Below are positions 45,436 to 53,776 of a DNA stretch of 64,000 nt, one piece after another. Under the pieces are notes generated by a model that did not search any database, was not told where the DNA came from, and was given only the letters and a program-made list of their open reading frames with translations. Both the position numbers and the translations under genes were made by a program. Each line of letters starts with the position of its first letter. The stretch's first letter is position 1. The stretch covers positions 267,575 to 331,574 of the forward strand of contig FXAI01000004.1 of assembly GCA_900177435.1 (NCBI GenBank). The letters run 5' to 3'. This DNA comes from Alteromonadaceae bacterium Bs31 (GTDB lineage Bacteria; Pseudomonadota; Gammaproteobacteria; Pseudomonadales; Cellvibrionaceae).

Positions 45436-48248
45436 TGGCGCAAGACGATAACAACAACGACAACAACAGTAACAGCACAACAGGTGCAAACAACAACGAC
45501 AAAACCATTCAGCGTGGCGCGAACAAAGCTGCTGCTCGTCCCGGTGCCGCAAGTACAGATGACAAGACCCGTATCGCTCGGCCAAAAGCAAGACCGCCCG
45601 CTGACGACAAAACACGAATAGCGCCAAAAGCCGCTGCCGATGCCAATACCAACGCTAAAATCAATGCCGATAAAACGCGACTACAAGCCAAGCGACCCGC
45701 ATCGCCAAGGCCTCCGCTGGAAAAATCCACCCCGGAGGGCCGCAGTGCAAGACCGGAGCAAACCCGTGTTCAAGCTAAACGTCCCTTGGAAGCTAGCGCA
45801 GACCAGACACGTATTAACCCCAGGCCAACAGTAAAGCCCGCCGCCGGCGGTGACGCTACCCAGTTTCGCAGGCCAGCACCGGATGCTACCCGTGTAGCCG
45901 GGCGTAGAGCAGAGCAAAGCGCGCAGGCAAAGCCGCAAAAATCCAGTGGCGGTGTACACACATTAAAAAACCGGTTCGTATTCGAGCAAATGCTCGGCGC
46001 CGGTGGTATGGGAATGGTGTACAAAGCGAAGGACATGCTGAAAATTGAGGCGCAGGACCGCGACCCCTATGTCGCCATTAAGGTACTCGGTGAAGAGTTT
46101 AAATCTCACCCCGAGGCCTTCATTGCCTTGCAGCGCGAGTCGAGAAAAACCCAGCAAATTGCCCACCCCAATATCGTAAACGTATTCGACTTCGATAAAG
46201 ACGGCGATACGGTATTTATGACCATGGAGTTTCTCGATGGTAAACCTCTCGACAAACTCATTAGCCAGTATAAAGCCACGGGTTTGCCGCTTGATGATGC
46301 CTGGTCGGTACTTGAGGGCATTTGTGCGGCACTAATGTATGCCCACGGGCAAAATATTATTCATTCGGATTTTAAGCCCGGCAATATATTTGTTACCAAT
46401 AAAGGCGTAGCAAAAGTTTTTGACTTCGGTATTGCACGCGCGGTTGCGGCGGCAGAAGCGAGAGAGGACGACCCGGAAGACAAAACAGTTTTTGATGCAG
46501 GAAACCTCGGCGCACTCACTCCGGCCTATGCAAGCCGGGAAATGCTAGAAGGAGAAGAGCCCGATGTGCGCGACGATATATACGCCTTGGGTTGCATTGC
46601 CTATGAAATGTTTACCGGCAGACACCCCTTCGACCGCGTGCATGCCAACGAGGCCGCGCGCCTGGGCCTAAAGCCAGATAAAATTCCCGAACTGAACAAA
46701 GGTCAATGGAAAGCACTCGAAGCCGCCTTGTCTTTTAACAGAGAAGACAGAGTTGCCAGTGTAGAAGAGTTCTGGCACCTCCTAACACACAAAAAACAAT
46801 CATCTCTGGCCATGGGTATCGTGGTCTCGCTGTTGTTGGTTGTACTGGCTTCCATGGCTTATATGTATTTTTTCGCACCCCAGAGCGGTTCTGGAATTTC
46901 CGAAGACGAAGTACGCAGTGAAATCGAATTAAAACTACGCATCGAACAGTATCAAAACGATATTGCCAGCTTGCTTCTAAGCAGAGAATTCAGTCGCAGC
47001 TGGGAAGGTGACTTGTGGCAAGCCTTTCAAGGCTTGGAGAAACTGGTAGGCAGTGACGATGCCTGGTATGCGCAGAACAGCGGCAAAGCCTATGCGGCAT
47101 ACCTGGTTCAAATTGAAGAATTACTCGCACAGGAAGAGATAGAAAATAGCGCACGCCTGATTAAAAACGCGCAACGCTATATTGGTGATAAAACACTGCT
47201 GGAAACCTTGGCAGCCCGGCTAAGCACACTGGAACAGTTACTGGACGCGCGACGCGTAGAGGAAGAGCGCAAGCAGAAGTTGGCAAAACAAAGCGCGGTT
47301 AAACAAGCAGAGCAAAAAAAGGTAGAAAAGCAGCAGCGAGATATATTTAACCAGGCAATGAAAAATGTGAATGAGCAGACAGCCTGCCGTTCCGGTCTAA
47401 ACTTGCGAGACCTGAATATTGCGGTAAACAAATTGCGAGAAGTAGACCGTCAACGCTACAAGAAGAATGAGCCCGCTATTGTCAGTGCCTTGTCGTCCTG
47501 CATATCGAAAATTGGCCGCTCCTTTCCGGAGCGAGCCACCGAATACAAAAAACAAGCCATTCGTTTGTTCCCGGGCAATAGTGCGGTTTCTTCAATTGCT
47601 ATTATTCCAAAAGACCCTTGTGACTCCTCTTTGGCAGGCATGGGGGCGAGGGGTAAGCGTTCTATCTGTCGAGACCGTTTAGCGGGTGATGACAAAGGTC
47701 CGCCATTGGTCGTTATACCAGCAAAGGGCAGTATTAAGTCATTTGCCATAGGCAAGTATGAAATATCCGTTGGTGACTTTAATCAATATTGCAAAGAGTC
47801 TGGTGAATGTAAGGAAATTACTCAGCACAAGCCGGATATGCCGCTCACCAATATCAGTCATAAGCAAGCCAAGGCCTACCTCAAGTGGTTGAGCGAGAAA
47901 GCCAAGCGAAAATATCGCCTGCCCAGCAAAGCGGAGTGGGAATATGCTGCGCGAGCAGGAAGCGCCAAACTGGATTCCAATCGTAATTGCCGCTTGAATT
48001 CTCGCGGTATCCAGAAAGGTGACTCACTCATAAAAGTGGATGTGGGTGCGCAAAATAAGTGGGGCCTGGTAAACCATGTGGGTAATGCCAGTGAGTGGGT
48101 TGCCGCCAAGGGCAGTAAACTGGTGGCGGTGGGTGGTTCTTACCGAACCGATATGGAGTTCTGCACAGTTAATACAGCACAGCCTCATTCCGGTGCCGCC
48201 GACGAGACCACCGGCTTACGAGTATTACGTGAAATAGTTGAGAGATAA
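45435..48248 (+). CDS. T6SS Ser/Thr protein kinase with C-terminal FGE-sulfatase (SUMF1) domain
   Basis: Transmembrane kinase equivalent to PpkA. The 937-residue chain has a disordered tail (1-175) with eight DxTR-like threonines (T24, T45, T60, T81, T110, T125, T142, T152), a kinase domain (about 180-450) with GAGGMGMVYKA, VAIK (K216), HSDFKPGN (the usual HRD Arg is Ser; D312, K314, N317) and DFG (330-332), a membrane helix (458-480), a coiled periplasmic region, and a C-terminal SUMF1-like domain (about 760-935; LPSKAEWEYAARAG, GNASEWV, GGSYR). T351 in DKTVFD lies in the activation loop. ATG 45435 overlaps the pppA stop. The C-terminal domain is probably a periplasmic sensor. Confidence 0.9.
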   Translation: MAQDDNNNDNNSNSTTGANNNDKTIQRGANKAAARPGAASTDDKTRIARPKARPPADDKTRIAPKAAADANTNAKINADKTRLQAKRPASPRPPLEKSTPEGRSARPEQTRVQAKRPLEASADQTRINPRPTVKPAAGGDATQFRRPAPDATRVAGRRAEQSAQAKPQKSSGGVHTLKNRFVFEQMLGAGGMGMVYKAKDMLKIEAQDRDPYVAIKVLGEEFKSHPEAFIALQRESRKTQQIAHPNIVNVFDFDKDGDTVFMTMEFLDGKPLDKLISQYKATGLPLDDAWSVLEGICAALMYAHGQNIIHSDFKPGNIFVTNKGVAKVFDFGIARAVAAAEAREDDPEDKTVFDAGNLGALTPAYASREMLEGEEPDVRDDIYALGCIAYEMFTGRHPFDRVHANEAARLGLKPDKIPELNKGQWKALEAALSFNREDRVASVEEFWHLLTHKKQSSLAMGIVVSLLLVVLASMAYMYFFAPQSGSGISEDEVRSEIELKLRIEQYQNDIASLLLSREFSRSWEGDLWQAFQGLEKLVGSDDAWYAQNSGKAYAAYLVQIEELLAQEEIENSARLIKNAQRYIGDKTLLETLAARLSTLEQLLDARRVEEERKQKLAKQSAVKQAEQKKVEKQQRDIFNQAMKNVNEQTACRSGLNLRDLNIAVNKLREVDRQRYKKNEPAIVSALSSCISKIGRSFPERATEYKKQAIRLFPGNSAVSSIAIIPKDPCDSSLAGMGARGKRSICRDRLAGDDKGPPLVVIPAKGSIKSFAIGKYEISVGDFNQYCKESGECKEITQHKPDMPLTNISHKQAKAYLKWLSEKAKRKYRLPSKAEWEYAARAGSAKLDSNRNCRLNSRGIQKGDSLIKVDVGAQNKWGLVNHVGNASEWVAAKGSKLVAVGGSYRTDMEFCTVNTAQPHSGAADETTGLRVLREIVER

Positions 48249-48249
48249 T

Positions 48250-48492
48250 ATGTCTGAATCCAGTTACTCTGAAATATTAAGGGAGCTGTCGCGGAACTAC
48301 TACAACCGCAGCATCAGCATTAACGAATACCGGGTTGAACGGCACCAGGTACTGGATGCCATCGACCACCAGTATAACGGTGTCGACATAGAGGGCCTGC
48401 AATTGCCTCCGGGCAGCAAGTACCCAGAGCAGAGTATGACCACTGCTTTTTACAGCCCTACAGATACACAACCGAATTTTCAAAAGAAATAA
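48250..48492 (+). CDS. Small soluble protein between kinase and exbB-like gene
   Basis: An 80-residue protein I do not recognise, starting MSESSYSEILRELSRNYYNRS. It is charged and predicted helical, with no signal peptide or membrane helix; it contains an EYRVERHQVLDAIDHQYNG segment. The ATG at 48250 is one base after the kinase stop, in frame with a poorer TTG at 48238, which I reject. Position suggests a link between the T6SS kinase and the ExbBD genes. Confidence 0.65.
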   Translation: MSESSYSEILRELSRNYYNRSISINEYRVERHQVLDAIDHQYNGVDIEGLQLPPGSKYPEQSMTTAFYSPTDTQPNFQKK

Positions 48493-48517
48493 TTAAGCAG
48501 CTTTGAGGTTTTTTACT

Positions 48518-49135
48518 ATGGATTTAATCAAGTTTTTCCAATCTGGCGGGCCATTTATGTACGCTATTTTGGTGGTAATGGCGCTGGGTTTGGCAATTGC
48601 TATAGAGCGATTTATATTTATTTTTGTCACCCAGGCTAAAACAAACAAAATCTGGAAGGGCATCACGCCCATGTTAAAAGCCCACGATCTGGATCGTGCA
48701 GAAAAAGCAGTGAGTTCCACAGATTCACCACTGGCTCGGGTACTGGTGTATGGCTTTTCTCGCCAAAAATCCAATGCCAAGCGAGAGTTAGTTGAGTCGG
48801 CAATGGAAGAGGGGATTATGGAGGTCGTGCCAGAGCTGGAACAGCGCACTCACTACCTTGCAACATTGGCGAACATTGCCACGCTGTTAGGTCTGCTGGG
48901 TACCATTATTGGTCTAATTCAGGCCTTTACCGCTGTCGCCAATGCAGACCCTGCAGAAAAAGCAGACATGCTCTCAGCCAGTATTTCTGTGGCCATGAAC
49001 ACCACTGCATTTGGTTTGACCGCGGCCATCCCACTTATTCTTATTCACTCCTACCTAGCAGCAAAAACTACTCGCCTGGTCGATATTATCGAAATGGCAG
49101 CAGTGAAATGCCTAAACCTCATGACCGAAGAATAA
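48518..49135 (+). CDS. MotA/TolQ/ExbB family proton-channel protein
   Basis: Inner-membrane component of a proton-driven energy-transduction complex. The 205-residue product starts MDLIKFFQSGGPFMYAILVVMALGLAIAIERF, the ExbB/TolQ first helix, and has the second helix pair with LATLANIATLLGLLGTIIGLIQAF and NTTAFGLTAAIPLILIHSYL, which form the conserved proton-channel core. The ATG at 48518 with GAGG at 48505-48508 is preferred to an upstream TTG. It is followed by two ExbD genes. Confidence 0.92.
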   Translation: MDLIKFFQSGGPFMYAILVVMALGLAIAIERFIFIFVTQAKTNKIWKGITPMLKAHDLDRAEKAVSSTDSPLARVLVYGFSRQKSNAKRELVESAMEEGIMEVVPELEQRTHYLATLANIATLLGLLGTIIGLIQAFTAVANADPAEKADMLSASISVAMNTTAFGLTAAIPLILIHSYLAAKTTRLVDIIEMAAVKCLNLMTEE

Positions 49136-49153
49136 GGCGACTATTAAGCTGTT

Positions 49154-49687
49154 ATGAAACTTCGTAAAAGACGAATGCAGGAAACCGTAGAGCTGAATAT
49201 TACAGCCTTCCTCAACCTGATGGTTATTCTGGTACCTTTCCTGCTGATCACCGCCGTGTTTTCCCGCATGACAGTGCTGGAGTTAAACCTGCCTGCGCTG
49301 GAAGCCATACAAAAAGAAAATCAGGAAATAAAACTGGCGCTGCAGGTACTGATTACCGAAGACGCACTGGTTATTCAAGATGCAACACTCGGCGAAATAA
49401 AACGTTTACCCATGCTAGAAGGCGAAGACGTTAACTGGAAAATATTTACCGATGTGCTTATAGAAATTAAAAGCCGCTTCCCTGAGGAGCAAAATATTGC
49501 CTTGTTAATGAAATCTTCCGTGCCATACAAAACCATGATCAGTGTCATGGACCATGTGCGTTACGCCGAAATAGTGAATGTGACTAGCCTGGAGCTAGTA
49601 GAGCTGTTTCCCAATGTCTCCATAGGGGATGCACCCCTGGAGCAGGCAGAAAATGCGGAAACAGAAGCAGCCGGAGGTGCCCAGTGA
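49154..49687 (+). CDS. ExbD/TolR family biopolymer transport protein (first copy)
   Basis: A 177-residue ExbD-like protein with one N-terminal membrane helix containing LNITAFLNLMVILVPFLLITAVF and a periplasmic domain (DALVIQDATLGEIK, VPYKTMISVMDHVRYA). The membrane Asp that carries protons in ExbD (an N/D-hxxhxxh site near LNLMVI) is replaced by Asn here, so this copy may be non-conducting. Its TGA stop overlaps the GTG start of the next exbD by the four bases GTGA. Confidence 0.85.
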   Translation: MKLRKRRMQETVELNITAFLNLMVILVPFLLITAVFSRMTVLELNLPALEAIQKENQEIKLALQVLITEDALVIQDATLGEIKRLPMLEGEDVNWKIFTDVLIEIKSRFPEEQNIALLMKSSVPYKTMISVMDHVRYAEIVNVTSLELVELFPNVSIGDAPLEQAENAETEAAGGAQ

Positions 49688-50184
49688 AAACAAGCAAACG
49701 CGGGCGCCGTATAGAACGCCAACAAAAACTACTGAAGAAACCAGCGCTAAATCTTGTTTCGTTAATGGATATTTTCACTATTCTGGTTTTCTTCCTATTG
49801 GTTAATTCTTCCAATACGCAGCAACTCCCCAGCAATAAGGATTTAACCTTACCCACATCTATCGCCGATAAAGCACCCAAAGAAACGGTGGTAATCGCTA
49901 TTACCCGGGAAGACATACTGGTGCAAGGGCAGCGGGTTGCGCGTTTAAGTGAACTGCTTAACCATCAGCAAGACACTATCGAGGCACTTAAAAAAGAGCT
50001 CGATTACCAGAGCTCGCTTGGCTACATAGCAGATATTGATGAGAGTGCAGGGCGAGCCGTTACCATAATGGGTGACGAGAACGTGCCCTACGAAACCTTG
50101 AGAAAAATATTAAAGACCTGTCAGCAAGCTAATTATCGAAAAATTGCTTTTGCGGCAAACCAGCAAGCAAAGCCAAAAAGCTAA
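49684..50184 (+). CDS. ExbD/TolR family biopolymer transport protein (second copy)
   Basis: A 166-residue ExbD-like protein with a membrane helix NLVSLMDIFTILVFFLLVNSS containing Asp in SLMDIFTIL, the expected proton-carrying residue, and a periplasmic domain (DENVPYETLRKILKTC). GTG start overlaps the first exbD stop. Two exbD genes beside one exbB is typical of AglRQS-like or Tol-like engines, where paired R/S subunits share one channel. Confidence 0.87.
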   Translation: MKTSKRGRRIERQQKLLKKPALNLVSLMDIFTILVFFLLVNSSNTQQLPSNKDLTLPTSIADKAPKETVVIAITREDILVQGQRVARLSELLNHQQDTIEALKKELDYQSSLGYIADIDESAGRAVTIMGDENVPYETLRKILKTCQQANYRKIAFAANQQAKPKS

Positions 50185-50206
50185 CAGGTGACATGAAAGG
50201 CGTCGG

Positions 50207-51160
50207 ATGAGAGATAAGAATTACCGAACAGTAACCCTGCAATGGGATCCAGCCGGGCAGCGAGTTGAGAAACGTTTTCTCATTATCTGCGTGTTGGTTT
50301 TTATCGTAGCGTTTACTGTGGCAACAATCGTTTCCAAAGTGAACGTGCCCCAGGAGCAGCGAGTAAAACGCCCGCCGCTGCCAGACCGTGTGGCCCAATT
50401 TATAGAAGAGCGGCCCAAACCCACACCGCCGCCACCGCCACCTCCACCGCCGCCGCCACCTAAGCCAAAACCGAAAGTGGCGCGTAAGGTAGAGCAAGTA
50501 GAGGAAAAGCCTCTCACACAAGAAGAAAAACAGGCACGCGAAAAAGCCTCGGAAACAGGGCTGCTGGCACTTACCCACGAACTTGCTGATTTAATCGATA
50601 CCTCCGAGGTAGACGATTTAGTGGCCGGTGATTTGGAAGAAGGTAAAGACGCAGCGAAAACAGTGGGGCATGGCACAGAATCCCTACTGGCAGGAACGGA
50701 AGAGGGCAGTGGTGGTGTAGCCACCGGAGATTACGTAGCCGCTGTAAGTGGTGCTGCTCTTAGCAAACGCGATGTTGCGCTGGTTAAGCAGTCACTGTTT
50801 AAAGAAGACGCCGAAGGCAATATTTCCGCTGCAGGAGGTACTGGCAGTACGCGTAGAGAGCGGGGCGACAACGTTCGTTCTGAAGAAGAAATTACCTTGG
50901 TGTTCGACCAAAATAAAGGCTCCTTGTATTCGATCTATAATCGAGAGCGCCGAAAAAAGCCTGGGCTTAAAGGGAAAATTGTATTGGAACTCAGTATTTC
51001 CCCGGAAGGAAAAGTGCTCAGCGTGAAAATAGTCTCCAGCGAGCTTAACGATCCTGCACTGGAAAGACGACTGTTAAGCCGAATAAAACTGTTCAAGTTC
51101 GAGGCAAAGGCTGTTGAGCCGGTTAAGGTGGTGTTCCCCATCGAGTTCCTGCCTTCGTAG
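50207..51160 (+). CDS. AgmX/PglI C-terminal domain protein (TonB-like energy transducer)
   Basis: A 317-residue TonB-like protein with a membrane helix (about 23-42), a 12-proline run (residues 74-85) followed by K/P repeats that could span the periplasm, a charged linker, and a C-terminal domain (about 225-317; KGKIVLELSISPEGKVLSVKIVSSELNDPALERRLLSRIKLFKFEA) of the AgmX/PglI type known from Myxococcus gliding proteins. It presumably couples ExbBD proton flow to a distal outer-membrane partner such as the TPR lipoproteins. It closes the plus-strand operon before the terminator at 51201-51231. Confidence 0.83.
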   Translation: MRDKNYRTVTLQWDPAGQRVEKRFLIICVLVFIVAFTVATIVSKVNVPQEQRVKRPPLPDRVAQFIEERPKPTPPPPPPPPPPPPKPKPKVARKVEQVEEKPLTQEEKQAREKASETGLLALTHELADLIDTSEVDDLVAGDLEEGKDAAKTVGHGTESLLAGTEEGSGGVATGDYVAAVSGAALSKRDVALVKQSLFKEDAEGNISAAGGTGSTRRERGDNVRSEEEITLVFDQNKGSLYSIYNRERRKKPGLKGKIVLELSISPEGKVLSVKIVSSELNDPALERRLLSRIKLFKFEAKAVEPVKVVFPIEFLPS

Positions 51161-51200
51161 TACCTTACTTGAAGCTTCTTACCCAGTAAAAAACCCCAAT

Positions 51201-51231
51201 AAAAAAGGCCGCAACAAGCGGCCTTTTTTTT
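51201..51231. terminator. Bidirectional terminator between agmX-like gene and mscS
   Basis: AAAAAAGGCCGC (51201-51212) and GCGGCCTTTTTT (51218-51229) form a strong stem with loop AACAA, flanked by A and T runs, so it works on both strands. It ends the T6SS/ExbBD operon and the mscS transcript. Confidence 0.93.
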
Positions 51232-51246
51232 GTTCTTAAAAACAGC

Positions 51247-52068
51247 TTAAGCCGCTTTATCCATATGCACATCCATTTGAGGGAAGGGAATCTCGATACC
51301 TACCTCATCAAAGCGACGCTTAATCTTCTCGTTAGTATCAAAAAATACAGGCCAGTAATTTTCTGTTTTAGTCCAAACGCGAAAGGCGAAATTAACAGAA
51401 GAGTCGGCCAGTTCTGCTAAACCAATGGTTACGTCTTTGTCCTGCAAAATACGCTCATCAGCGGCTGCAATGGCGAGTAATTCTTTGCGTACCAAGTCCA
51501 GGTCAGCGCCGTAGCTCACGCCAACGGAGAAATCCACACGGCGTTCTGCCTGAGTGGAATAGTTGGTGATATTGCCGCCGGAAATTCCTGAGTTGGGAAT
51601 GATGATGGTTTTATTGTCTGGTGTCGTTAATATGGTAGAGAAAATAGAAATATCTTTTACCACCCCGGCAGCACCACCGGCTTCAACAAAGTCGCCAATT
51701 TTTAAGGGGCGGAAAAGAATAAGCATCACACCAGAGGCAAAGTTGGAAAGCGAGCCCTGCAGAGCAAAACCAACAGCCAAACCTGCGGCACCAATAATCG
51801 CTACAAAGGATGCCGTTTGTACGCCCAATTGCCCTAAGGCACTTATTACCACCATGGCAAATAGCACGTAGTAAGTAATGTTTTTGGTGAACTGAGCAAT
51901 GGTAGGGTCTACTTTTCGTGCGCTCAGTGTTTTGCCCAGTAGGCCAGACACTAATTTTGCCAGCCACTTACCAATAACATAAACGGCGATGGCCATTACC
52001 AGTTTTAAGCCATAAGTTGCTACAAGGCCGGGGATTTGTTGAATGAGTGCTTCAATGTTCTCGTTCAT
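51247..52068 (-). CDS. mscS: Small-conductance mechanosensitive channel MscS
   Basis: Osmotic safety valve in the inner membrane. The 273-residue length and layout are those of E. coli MscS: three N-terminal helices, the pore helix GAAGLAVGFALQGSLSNFASGVMLILFRPLKIGDFVEAGGAAG, and the cytoplasmic beta domain (IIPNSGISGGNITNYS). Start MNENIEALIQQIPGL. It is independent of the T6SS operons and shares the terminator at 51201-51231. Confidence 0.96.
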   Translation of the reverse strand: MNENIEALIQQIPGLVATYGLKLVMAIAVYVIGKWLAKLVSGLLGKTLSARKVDPTIAQFTKNITYYVLFAMVVISALGQLGVQTASFVAIIGAAGLAVGFALQGSLSNFASGVMLILFRPLKIGDFVEAGGAAGVVKDISIFSTILTTPDNKTIIIPNSGISGGNITNYSTQAERRVDFSVGVSYGADLDLVRKELLAIAAADERILQDKDVTIGLAELADSSVNFAFRVWTKTENYWPVFFDTNEKIKRRFDEVGIEIPFPQMDVHMDKAA

Positions 52069-52552
52069 GGTCAGTTTCCTGTTTAATAGAAATACGCCCT
52101 TCGGCCATCATGGAGAGGGCTGATAGGCAGTGGGTTTTAAGACTTTATTGGTTTAGATAGGCTTGGTTTTTGTACTATCTTTGATAGCAATCAATTCACT
52201 AAAACAGATGCTGCAAAGATTGTCAGAAAAATGTTGAATTAGCTAGCGATAAAATGATTTCTACGCCACATTTGCCAAGCATAGCAGGCTTGCTCTTGAG
52301 TAGAGGTATCCGGCATGAACTCAGATCCCCCCTTATACTTCCTTGCTGCTTGTTTAGTTAATGCTGTATCTTCAGTCAGTGAAAAGAATGAACTACTGGT
52401 GTCTTTAAGGCGTAGAAAGAAAGCACTTAAGTGCTTAGTGTGATGTACTACACATTATGGAGAGAGTGGAGCGGCTCTAATGGTTTTCCGTCCCCTCCAT
52501 AGCCATTACCCGCCGTGCGGTTTTATTGCCGCTCCTCATGGAAAAAAGAATG
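52069..52552. other. Intergenic region between mscS and glutathione peroxidase
   Basis: About 480 bases. It carries a perfect 16-base palindrome AAGCACTTAAGTGCTT (52421-52436). On the minus strand a frame is open from 52454 down to a stop at 52239 with protein-like composition (including DTSTQEQACYAWQMWRRNHF) but no ATG, GTG or TTG start except one internal ATG near its end, so it may be a gene remnant. No terminator or RNA gene was recognised. Confidence 0.4.
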
Positions 52553-53032
52553 ATGTCGAATATATACCCCTATACCGTAAGCAGTTTACAAGGCAAGCCA
52601 ATTAACTTTGCGGACTTTCAAAATAAGGTTGTGCTTGTTGTAAATACCGCCAGCAAATGTGGTTTTACGCCGCAATATGAGGGTTTGCAAAAACTACACG
52701 AAGACTATGCCGATAAGGGCCTGGTTATTGTTGGCTTCCCGTGTAATCAGTTCGGCGGCCAGGAGCCGGGGGACGCCAGTGCAATCTCAGAAGGGTGTTT
52801 AATTAATTATGGCGTCGACTTCAGCATTACCGAGAAAGTTGAAGTGAACGGTGATAATGCTCACCCCCTATTCATTTACCTCAAACAGGCCTTACCAGGA
52901 TTGCTGGGCAACAAGATTAAATGGAACTTCACCAAGTTTTTAATAGGCAAGGATGGGGTACCAATTAAACGCTTCGCCCCTCAAACCAAGCCCAAGGACA
53001 TAGAGCCACATATTCAGACAGCCTTGCAATGA
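52553..53032 (+). CDS. Glutathione peroxidase (BtuE/GPx-like)
   Basis: Reduces peroxides using a thiol; the peroxidatic Cys is in NTASKCGFTPQY, and GFPCNQFGGQEPG and KWNFTKFLIGKDG complete the GPx tetrad (Cys, Gln, Trp, Asn). The chain is 159 residues from ATG 52553. Start choice is uncertain: ATGs at 52538, 52550 and 52553 are in frame and none has a strong ribosome site; family proteins start MSxIY, which fits 52553. It uses Cys, not selenocysteine. Confidence 0.92.
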   Translation: MSNIYPYTVSSLQGKPINFADFQNKVVLVVNTASKCGFTPQYEGLQKLHEDYADKGLVIVGFPCNQFGGQEPGDASAISEGCLINYGVDFSITEKVEVNGDNAHPLFIYLKQALPGLLGNKIKWNFTKFLIGKDGVPIKRFAPQTKPKDIEPHIQTALQ

Positions 53033-53219
53033 TCTGAAAAATATAGCGCCAAATGTTGTTTGAGTTTTTTGGCGAAGAGTTAGCAGGGCAGGCCTATAAC
53101 CGTTGCGCAAAATATATATTTTAAGGGCCTTGCAGAGCTAGCGAAATACTGGGCTAGGCCAAAACGGCCATTGCCGGTCTATCAATAGATGTCGAAAATA
53201 ATGAGTGAGGCGGGTCCCG

Positions 53220-53498
53220 TTGACGAAAAATGAAAAACCACTACAGAGGCATGACTTGTACTATTTTAGTACCTGCCCTTATTGCATATTCGTACGTTTG
53301 GCTCTCTGGTGGCTGGGGCTAAAGATTCCACTAAAAGATATTGTGTTAAGCGCGAAAAACAAAGCTGATCTAATTGCCGGCGGTGGTAAAAGCCAGGTAC
53401 CCTGCCTGCGTATAGAAAACCACAATGGAGATATTGTTTGGCTGTATGAATCTGTTGATATCGTGCGTTATTTGAAATCTAAGCAAATAAAAAAATGA
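53220..53498 (+). CDS. Glutaredoxin-like / GST N-terminal domain protein
   Basis: A 92-residue thioredoxin-fold protein with the CPYC active-site motif of glutaredoxins (YFSTCPYCIFVRLAL) and a cis-Pro region (KSQVPCLRIE), which fit the glutaredoxin/GST-N fold. The TTG at 53220 is chosen because GAGGCGGG lies 6 bases upstream; a GTG at 53205 is possible. It follows glutathione peroxidase and may recycle oxidised thiols; this is inferred from position. Confidence 0.75.
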   Translation: MTKNEKPLQRHDLYYFSTCPYCIFVRLALWWLGLKIPLKDIVLSAKNKADLIAGGGKSQVPCLRIENHNGDIVWLYESVDIVRYLKSKQIKK

Positions 53499-53531
53499 AA
53501 ACAGCGTGCAAATCTCCCAATGAGCGCATAA

Positions 53532-53744
53532 ATGGCTAACATAGAATTAAAATCGATAATCACCTGCCCCAGCTGCGGAAACAAGAAAACGGAAACGATG
53601 CCAAGCAATGCCTGCCAGTGGTTTTATGAATGTGAGTCATGCCACGCGGTGTTAAGCCCAAAGCCTGGAGATTGTTGCGTATTTTGTTCTTTCGGCACGG
53701 TTAAATGCCCGCCTATTCAAAAAGGTGACAACTGTTGTGCGTAA
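53532..53744 (+). CDS. GDCCVxC domain-containing small protein
   Basis: A 70-residue Cys-rich protein with ITCPSCGNK, CQWFYECESCHAVL and the signature PGDCCVFCSFGTVKCPP that names the GDCCVxC family (some members are selenoproteins; here the position is Cys). The paired CxxC motifs suggest metal binding, possibly mercury- or zinc-type. It lies 33 bases after the glutaredoxin-like gene on the same strand and may be cotranscribed. Confidence 0.85.
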   Translation: MANIELKSIITCPSCGNKKTETMPSNACQWFYECESCHAVLSPKPGDCCVFCSFGTVKCPPIQKGDNCCA

Positions 53745-53776
53745 ATCACCCGGGGCTGCGCGTTATTTGAGTGCAG

